Shown in pieces: positions 56,446 through 64,000 of a DNA stretch of 64,000 bases. A model generated the notes under the pieces. That model was not told where the DNA came from. It made no database searches and was given only the letters and a program-made list of their open reading frames with translations. The stretch is from Saccharopolyspora rosea (lineage in GTDB: Bacteria > Actinomycetota > Actinomycetes > Mycobacteriales > Pseudonocardiaceae): the NCBI RefSeq assembly GCF_025643595.1, contig NZ_CP102826.1:372001-436000 (forward strand), given 5' to 3'. Numbering within the stretch: the stretch's first letter is position 1; every line of letters starts with the position of its first letter. The position numbers were made by a program, and so were the translations under genes.

Positions 56446-57672
56446 GTGTCGGAAGACCTCACCGGGCGGCGCCTCGGCCATTACAAGATCGACGGAGTGC
56501 TCGGCCGCGGCGGGATGAGCGTGATGTACAAGGCGACCGACGTCAGGCTCGGTCGCAAGGTCGCGCTCAAGGTCATGGGCGAGCACATCACCGGTGACGC
56601 CGAGTTCCGCGAGCGGTTCGTCGACGAGGCGCGCAACACCTCCGCGATCGACCACGCGAACATCGTGCCGCTGTACGACTTCGGCGAAGTCGACGGCATG
56701 CTCTACATCGCGATGCGCCTGGTCGACGGTTCCGACCTGGCCAGTCTGATCAAGGACGGCCCGATCTCGCCGCACCGCGCGCTCGAACTGCTCGGCCAGG
56801 TCGCCGAAGCGCTCGACATGCTGCACGAGCGGGGACTGGTGCACCTGGACCTGAAACCGGCCAACGTGCTGGTGACCAGCCGGGAATCGGCGCACGAGCA
56901 CGTCTACCTCGCCGACTTCGGACTCACCCGGCGAGGCGCCACCGGGCACCGCACCAGCAGCGGCGACTTCCTCGGCTCGCCGACCTACGCCGCGCCGGAA
57001 CACCTGCGCGGCGAACCGGTGGACGGTCGCACCGACCTCTACGCGCTGGCGTGCATGCTGTTCGCCTGCCTGACCGGCCGTCCGCCGTTCCAGGGGCAGG
57101 TGCAGGAGGTCATCCAGGGGCACCTCGGTGCCGAACCGCCGACCGCGACCTCGTTCATCGTGCTGCCGCACGGGATCGACGAGGTGCTGCGCCGGGGCAT
57201 GGCCAAGCGGGCCGACCAGCGCTACGACACCTGCCGCGAGCTGATCGCCGCGGCCCGCGCCGCGCTCGGCCCGGCCGGAGTGGACCCGCCGCCGCCCGCC
57301 CAGCCCGCGCGTCCGGAGAGGGCGCCCGGACCGATGTCCGGGCCGCAGCCCGTGCAGCCCTACCCGCCCGGTCCGCCGCCCTACTCGCCGCAGCAGTACC
57401 CGCAGGGGCCGCGGCCCCCGGTCGGCGGGGAACCGGTGCGGCTGCGCCCGCCGATGCCCGCCGGGTCGTCGTCGTTCGCCACCCGCGGCGGTGGCACCGC
57501 GCGCTGGCTCGTACCGATCCTCGTGGTCGTCGCGCTGGCCGTGATCATCGGTGTGTTCGTCGCCATGGCCGGATCGATCGGGTCCGGCGGCCCGTCGCGC
57601 ACCACGGCGCCCGAGACGCCCGCGTACAACCAGAACGATCTGCCCACGTCGGTCCCCACGGTCGGGAACTAG
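56446..57672 (+). CDS. Membrane Ser/Thr protein kinase (PknB-type) with HLD loop
   Basis: 408 residues. Kinase domain about 11-270: GRGGMSVMYKA, Lys42 in VALKVM, HLDLKPAN at 133-140, DFG at 157-159 and APE at 183-185. The usual HRD Arg is Leu134, so it is a non-RD kinase. A Pro-rich linker leads to one transmembrane helix (about 350-370) and a short outer tail. No PASTA domain. GTG start at 56446. Confidence 0.9.
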   Translation: MSEDLTGRRLGHYKIDGVLGRGGMSVMYKATDVRLGRKVALKVMGEHITGDAEFRERFVDEARNTSAIDHANIVPLYDFGEVDGMLYIAMRLVDGSDLASLIKDGPISPHRALELLGQVAEALDMLHERGLVHLDLKPANVLVTSRESAHEHVYLADFGLTRRGATGHRTSSGDFLGSPTYAAPEHLRGEPVDGRTDLYALACMLFACLTGRPPFQGQVQEVIQGHLGAEPPTATSFIVLPHGIDEVLRRGMAKRADQRYDTCRELIAAARAALGPAGVDPPPPAQPARPERAPGPMSGPQPVQPYPPGPPPYSPQQYPQGPRPPVGGEPVRLRPPMPAGSSSFATRGGGTARWLVPILVVVALAVIIGVFVAMAGSIGSGGPSRTTAPETPAYNQNDLPTSVPTVGN

Positions 57673-59616
<1,944 letters not shown>

Positions 59617-59648
59617 TCCGTTCCGCCGACCTGCCAGGGTCCAGGCTG

Positions 59649-59682
59649 CGAAGGGCCGTCCCCGCACGGGGGCGGCCCTTCG
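59649..59682 (+). terminator. groEL terminator
   Basis: CGAAGGGCCG at 59649-59658 pairs with the CGGCCCTTCG that ends the hairpin, around a C/G-rich inner stem. Just past the groEL stop. Confidence 0.75.
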
Positions 59683-59736
59683 GCTTGCCCGGGCTGCCTC
59701 CCGGACCTGCCGGTGGGCTGTGAGTACGGTGCGGGT

Positions 59737-60411
59737 ATGAGTGCTCTGCTGGAAGTGATCGTCGTCGACGCGGCCGACGCGGTCGCCGCGCAGGAGGGCG
59801 GGGCGGACCGGCTGGAACTCGTCCGCGACCGCCGGGCCGACGGGCTCACGCCCGACCCGGCCACCGTCCGCAGCGTGCTCGCCGCGACCGACCTGCCGGT
59901 GCGGGTCATGATCCGCGACGACACCGGGTTCGCCGCGGGCGACGTCGACGGCCTGCGCCGCAGCGCCGCGCGGGTGCGCGAGGCCGGGGCGCGCGAGTTC
60001 GTGCTCGGCTTCCTGGACGACCACGGGCAGGTCGACGTCGGGGCGACCCGCGACGTGACCGCCGAGCTGCGCGGCTGCCCCTGGACCTTCCACCGCGCCG
60101 TGGACCACGCCGCGCAGTACCGGATGGCGTGGAACCACGCGGTGTCGCTCGGACCCGACGCGGTGCTCACCGCGGGCGGTCCCGACGGCGTCGACGAGGG
60201 CCTGGGCGCCCTCCGGGAGATCGCCGGGCAGCAGGACATCGAGGAAGTGACACTGCTGGTCGGAGGCGGTCTGCGCGCCGAACACGTCCCCGACCTGCGC
60301 GAGGCGGGGGTGTTCGCGTTCCACGTCGGCTCCGCCGTCCGGGCCGGGAGCGGGACCGGTCCGGTGCTGGCCGACGAGGTCCGCGCCTGGCGTTCGCTGG
60401 TCGACGCCTGA
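59737..60411 (+). CDS. cutC: CutC-family protein
   Basis: 224 residues. Half-length TIM-barrel relative of CutC, which was linked to copper homeostasis; direct metal binding is debated. Seen are LEVIVVDAADAVAAQEGGAD, RLELVRDRRADGLTP and WTFHRAVDHA. ATG at 59737. It lies 53 bp before the GH84 gene and may be co-transcribed with it; in some families CutC is near glycosidases. Confidence 0.85.
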   Translation: MSALLEVIVVDAADAVAAQEGGADRLELVRDRRADGLTPDPATVRSVLAATDLPVRVMIRDDTGFAAGDVDGLRRSAARVREAGAREFVLGFLDDHGQVDVGATRDVTAELRGCPWTFHRAVDHAAQYRMAWNHAVSLGPDAVLTAGGPDGVDEGLGALREIAGQQDIEEVTLLVGGGLRAEHVPDLREAGVFAFHVGSAVRAGSGTGPVLADEVRAWRSLVDA

Positions 60412-60464
60412 TCCCGCGACGGCGTGTGATCTCCTGGAACGGTGGATGCGAGGAGGCGCGGGGC

Positions 60465-62477
60465 ATGATCGTCCGAAGGGCCAGGCGCAGCGCGGCGGTG
60501 GTGGCGCTGCTCGGTGTCGTGCTGGTGGGTTGCAGCAACACGCCGCCGGCGCCCGCTCCGCCGGCTCCGCCCAGCGGCACCGAGTCGCCGAGCCTGCCCG
60601 GTTCCGGGCTGCCGCGGGTGACGCCGCAGCCGCAGCAGATGACGCGGCTCGGTGACGACGTCCACGTGCACGGCAAGGTCGAGGTGGTCGTCGACCCGCT
60701 GGTCGACCAGCAGACCAGGGACCTCGCCGTCCAGGTGCTGCGGATGGCCGGGGCGGGCGACGTCGTGGTCCGCGAACCCGGCCCGCCGACCGTGGACGTG
60801 TCGATGCGGGTGCGCATCGGCGACCGGGTCTCGCCGACGGTCGTCAAGGGCCTGCAGGACGTGCACCTGGACGCTCCCGCGCCGATGCCGCCGGAGGGCT
60901 ACGCGCTGGCCGCGCACGCCGGTGGCGACCCGGCGGTGTTCATCGGCGCTTCGGACGCCGCGGGCGCCTACTACGGGGTGCAGACGCTGCGACAGCTCGC
61001 CTCGCCCGGCCGGATCGCCGGGGTCGGCATCGTCGACCACCCGTCGATGCCGCTGCGCGGCACCATCGAGGGCTTCTACGGACCCCCGTGGACCCACCAG
61101 GACCGGATGGACCAGCTGGCGTTCTACGGCGACGTCAAGATGAACACCTACATCTACGCGCCGAAGGACGACCCCTACCACCGCGAGCGGTGGCGCGAGC
61201 CCTACCCGCCGGACAAGCTGGCCCAGGTCCAGGAACTGATCCGGCAGGCCGGCGCGCACCACGTGAAGTTCACCTTCGCGCTCTCGCCGGGCAATTCGAT
61301 CTGCTACAGCAACCCGGCCGATTTCCAGGCGCTGGAGGCGAAGCTCCAGGCCATGTACGACTCCGGGGTGCGCGACTTCTCCGTGCCGCTGGACGACATC
61401 TCCTACACCCGGTGGAACTGCGACCAGGACCAGGCCGCCTACGGGGCGCCGTCGGAGGGCGCCGCCGGGCGCGCGCAGGCCGACCTGCTCAACCGGGTGC
61501 AGCGGGAGTTCGTGGCCACCCACCCGGGCGTCTCGCCGCTGCTGACGGTGTCCACCGAGTACTCCGATGTGGACGACTCGGCGTACAAGTCGGCGATCCG
61601 GTCCGCTTTGGACCCCCAGGTGCAGGTGATGTGGACCGGGGACGGGGTGATCCCCAAGCAGATCACCGTCTCCGACGCGCAGCAGGCCCAGAAGGTGTGG
61701 GGCCGCAAGCCGGTGCTGTGGGACAACTACCCGGTCAACGACTTCGACAAGTCCGTCGGCCGCATCCTGCTCGGCCCGTACGAGAAGCGGGAGCGCGGCC
61801 TGAGCGAGCAGGTCGGCGGCGACGTGGTGAACCCGATGAACCAGGCCGCGGCCAGCAAGGTCGTCGAGCTCGGTGCCGCCGATTTCGCCTGGAACGACGA
61901 GGGGTTCGACCCGCAGCGGGCGTGGCGCGCCGCCGCCGACTACCTCGCCGGGCAGCGCTCCGCGGGCGGCCGCCCGGCGCTGACCGCCGATCCGCAGACC
62001 GCCGACGCGCTCATGGTGTTCTTCGACCTGGAGCACATGGCGCCGCTGGCGAGCGGGCGTCCGTGGCTGCCCCCGGCGCCCGAGCTGGCGCGGCGGCTGG
62101 ACGACTTCCGCACCGCGTGGCAGCGCGGTGACCGCGCGGGAGCGGTGCGCGACCTGCGCGGCTACGCGGAGGCGGTGCGCAGCGCCCCGGACCGCATCCG
62201 GGCGGGCGCACCGGCGGACTTCGTCTCCGACGCCGGACCGTGGCTGGACGCCACCTCGCTCTGGGGCGGCGCGCTCGTGGCCACTGTGGACGGTTTGCAG
62301 GCCAGGGCGGACGGTGCCGAGGCCAAGGCGTCCGACCGGTTCGCCGAGGCCGGTCGGCTGGCCGCGCAGGCCGGGCAGATCCGCACGGTGCCCGGTCGCA
62401 GCCGCCCGCAGGGCCCGGTGAAGGTCGCCGACGGGGTGCTCGACGTGTTCGTCCAGCAGGCCCCGACGATGCGCTGA
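60465..62477 (+). CDS. GH84 beta-N-acetylglucosaminidase lipoprotein
   Basis: 670 residues. Lipobox VLVGC with Cys23 anchors it outside the membrane. A GH20b-type N-terminal domain (about 50-190) leads to the GH84 barrel: RGTIEGFYGPPWTHQDR and KMNTYIYAPKDDPYHRERWR. The catalytic Asp pair is D310-D311 in VPLDDISY. GH84 enzymes remove GlcNAc by substrate-assisted catalysis. Fits the amino-sugar theme of the window, though no dre site precedes it. Confidence 0.93.
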   Translation: MIVRRARRSAAVVALLGVVLVGCSNTPPAPAPPAPPSGTESPSLPGSGLPRVTPQPQQMTRLGDDVHVHGKVEVVVDPLVDQQTRDLAVQVLRMAGAGDVVVREPGPPTVDVSMRVRIGDRVSPTVVKGLQDVHLDAPAPMPPEGYALAAHAGGDPAVFIGASDAAGAYYGVQTLRQLASPGRIAGVGIVDHPSMPLRGTIEGFYGPPWTHQDRMDQLAFYGDVKMNTYIYAPKDDPYHRERWREPYPPDKLAQVQELIRQAGAHHVKFTFALSPGNSICYSNPADFQALEAKLQAMYDSGVRDFSVPLDDISYTRWNCDQDQAAYGAPSEGAAGRAQADLLNRVQREFVATHPGVSPLLTVSTEYSDVDDSAYKSAIRSALDPQVQVMWTGDGVIPKQITVSDAQQAQKVWGRKPVLWDNYPVNDFDKSVGRILLGPYEKRERGLSEQVGGDVVNPMNQAAASKVVELGAADFAWNDEGFDPQRAWRAAADYLAGQRSAGGRPALTADPQTADALMVFFDLEHMAPLASGRPWLPPAPELARRLDDFRTAWQRGDRAGAVRDLRGYAEAVRSAPDRIRAGAPADFVSDAGPWLDATSLWGGALVATVDGLQARADGAEAKASDRFAEAGRLAAQAGQIRTVPGRSRPQGPVKVADGVLDVFVQQAPTMR

Positions 62478-62481
62478 GCCC

Positions 62482-62700
62482 TCACTCCTCGGGCACGAGG
62501 AGCCAGCACACCAGGTAGATCAGGATCCCGGTGCCGAAGCCGAGCAGCGTCGCGGTGACCAGGACGACCCGCACGATCGTCGGGTCGACGCCCAGTGCGC
62601 TGCCCGCTCCGCTGCAGATCCCGGCGATCATCGAGTCGTGCCTGCGGCGGCGGAACCGCCGTGCGGCGCCGCCGTCGGCGGGGATGTCGTTGTCGACCAT
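62482..62700 (-). CDS. PspC-domain membrane protein
   Basis: 72 residues. FRRRRHDSMIAGICSGAGSA followed by LGVDPTIVRVVLVTATLLGF is the PspC domain with two short membrane segments. Members sense or resist envelope stress. Here no other psp gene is adjacent. ATG at 62698-62700. It converges with the GH84 gene, four bases apart. Confidence 0.88.
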   Translation of the reverse strand: MVDNDIPADGGAARRFRRRRHDSMIAGICSGAGSALGVDPTIVRVVLVTATLLGFGTGILIYLVCWLLVPEE

Positions 62701-62789
62701 GCCCCCAGCCTCCGCCCCGGCCGCGCCGGAGACCTCCGGGCTGAACCCGGAGCGGACCCGGAACCGTCCCCGATGTCGCGCCCGGGCGG

Positions 62790-63347
62790 TCAGGCGGCGG
62801 TGGGGCGGTGGATGTCGAGGAGGTCGAACGCCCGCTGCTCCCAGCGGTCGTAGAGCGCGTCGCGGCCGTGGCGCGCCACCAGCTGCGCCTCGCCGCGGCT
62901 GATCGGGACGAGCGTGATCAGCTGGAGCACCGGTGTGCCGTCGTCGGCCAGCAGCACGTCGAACTCGTCGCCGAGGTAGGGGTGCGGGGCGGCCAGGGCG
63001 CCTGCCACCTCCGTGCCCGGCAGCAGCACCCGGTCGTTCATGATCAGCGCGCCGTAGCCGACGCGGCTGTCGGACTCGGTGAGCAGTTCCGCGACCACGC
63101 CGGTGAGGTGCTTGGCGTAGTGCTCCTGGTCGGCGCGCAGGGTGCACACGAGTTCCTGCGGCAGCGGGGCCCCGGCGGTCTTGTCCCGCAGGCCGCTGGT
63201 CAGCACCGAGACGTGCGCGCCGTCGTGGTGGTCGCAGTAGACGAGGTGGTACCCGCGGACCCGGCCACCGGTCTCGCGGCCGTCCGCGCCCCGGACCCGG
63301 CCGATGTGCTTCTCGACGTGCTCGGGGAACCGAGCGAACCGGCTCAT
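62790..63347 (-). CDS. Suppressor-of-fused-domain protein
   Basis: 185 residues. It matches bacterial SUFU-domain proteins: PEHVEKHIGRVRG, VSVLTSGLRDKTAG, LPQELVCTLRADQEHYAKHL, then LITLVPISRGEAQLV near the end. Some bacterial members are immunity proteins of polymorphic toxins. No toxin gene is adjacent, so its role is open. ATG 63347 preceded by GGAGG. Confidence 0.82.
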   Translation of the reverse strand: MSRFARFPEHVEKHIGRVRGADGRETGGRVRGYHLVYCDHHDGAHVSVLTSGLRDKTAGAPLPQELVCTLRADQEHYAKHLTGVVAELLTESDSRVGYGALIMNDRVLLPGTEVAGALAAPHPYLGDEFDVLLADDGTPVLQLITLVPISRGEAQLVARHGRDALYDRWEQRAFDLLDIHRPTAA

Positions 63348-63443
63348 GCGCACCTCCTGCTCGCTGCCCGCGGTGATCCTACGGGGGCCCCGACCAAGAT
63401 CGGATGATCGGCTCCCGGGGGTCCGGTGGCATACGCTCGGCGC

Positions 63444-64000
63444 ATGGCGGTGGAAGACGCGTTCGACATGAAGTCCCCGGACGAGGTGGCGGCGGCGCTG
63501 GACCGGACCGGCTACCTGCCCGACGACGGCATCGCCACGGCGGCGTTCCTGGCGATGCGGATGCGACGCCCGCTGTTGTGCGAGGGCGAACCCGGCACCG
63601 GCAAGACGGCGCTGGCGCACGCGCTGGCCGCGGTGCTCGGCGTGGAGCTGATCCGGTTGCAGTGCCACGAGGGCATCGACGCCGCGCAGGCGCTCTACGA
63701 CTGGGACTTCCCGCGCCAGCTGCTCCACCTGCGCACCCTGGAGGCGGCGTCCGGTGGCCAGCTCGACGTCGAGTCCGCGGAGTCCTCGCTGTACACGCCG
63801 CGGTTCCTGCTCGCCCGACCGCTGTTGCGCGCGTTGCAGGACGCGCCGTGCGTGCTGCTGGTCGACGAGATCGACCGGGCCGACGACGAGTTCGAGGCGT
63901 TCCTGCTGGAGGTGCTGTCGGAATACTCGGTGACCATCCCGGAGTTCGGAGTGGTGAAGGCGTCGGAGCCGCCGATCGTGGTGCTGACGTCGAACCGGAC
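63444..64000 (+). CDS. MoxR-type AAA+ ATPase, N-terminal part
   Basis: 186 residues visible; the gene continues past the edge. Walker A is CEGEPGTGKTALAHAL, Walker B VLLVDEIDRADDEFEAFLLE, and sensor 1 VVLTSNRT closes the window. MoxR/CoxD-type ATPases usually work with a VWA-domain partner in metal-centre insertion or complex assembly; such a partner would lie beyond the window. Confidence 0.88.
   Translation, partial: MAVEDAFDMKSPDEVAAALDRTGYLPDDGIATAAFLAMRMRRPLLCEGEPGTGKTALAHALAAVLGVELIRLQCHEGIDAAQALYDWDFPRQLLHLRTLEAASGGQLDVESAESSLYTPRFLLARPLLRALQDAPCVLLVDEIDRADDEFEAFLLEVLSEYSVTIPEFGVVKASEPPIVVLTSNR

Overview
The window is high-GC actinomycete DNA. Gene content and order point to the Pseudonocardiaceae, most likely Saccharopolyspora or a close relative. 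Two things support this. The thiamine, def, pssA/psd, moeA and groEL block keeps much of the order known from Mycobacterium tuberculosis Rv0414c-Rv0440. An integrative element sits in a tRNA-Thr gene, the site type used by pSE101 of Saccharopolyspora erythraea. Genus is an inference from gene content, not from a marker gene.

Layout. 1-3367: trehalose synthesis (otsB partial, otsA) and a ThrE-type exporter, all on the minus strand. 3618-13491: tRNA-Thr with a 9.8 kb integrated element bounded by a perfect 44-bp repeat. The element carries an integrase, two excisionase-type HTH proteins, a DUF3987 protein, a GntR repressor, small unknown proteins, an HTH-TPR regulator and an APH-fold kinase. 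No TraB/FtsK translocase is visible, and the non-coding DNA is unusually rich in short repeats and hairpins. 13746-16445: small membrane proteins, a tandem VOC protein and a secreted trypsin-like protease. 16868-20276: complete ectABCD operon for ectoine and 5-hydroxyectoine. 20416-25649: ADP-ribosylglycohydrolase, an AfsR-like regulator and an SGNH hydrolase. 26115-30491: a Pro/Gly-rich protein next to an EspG-family protein, a DUF3159 protein and dapA. 30500-34657: amino-sugar genes (BadF-type kinase, SIS isomerase/deaminase, DasR with a DasR-type operator) with an amidohydrolase between. 35956-37074: streptogrisin-type protease.

37353-45239 holds the thiamine genes thiE, thiOSG, thiD and thiC, with one TPP riboswitch before thiO and another before thiC. 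45538-59616 holds def, DUF3263 and LytR_C genes, a Cdc48-like ATPase, pssA/psd, a degenerate M48 protein, moeA, an AIM24 protein, a cold-shock protein, a Ser/Thr kinase and a CIRCE-controlled solo groEL. 59737-64000 holds cutC, a GH84 lipoprotein glycosidase, PspC and SUFU proteins and the start of a MoxR-type ATPase.

Themes. Osmoprotection appears twice (trehalose, ectoines). Amino-sugar use is represented by the DasR site, SIS enzyme, kinase and GH84 enzyme. The thiamine genes are bound together by riboswitches. Two related, non-coding, MITE-like repeats (14265-14372 and 37132-37356) lie next to the stop codons of neighbouring genes. The least explained part is the tRNA-Thr element, especially its non-coding segments at 5105-5828 and 8195-8720.
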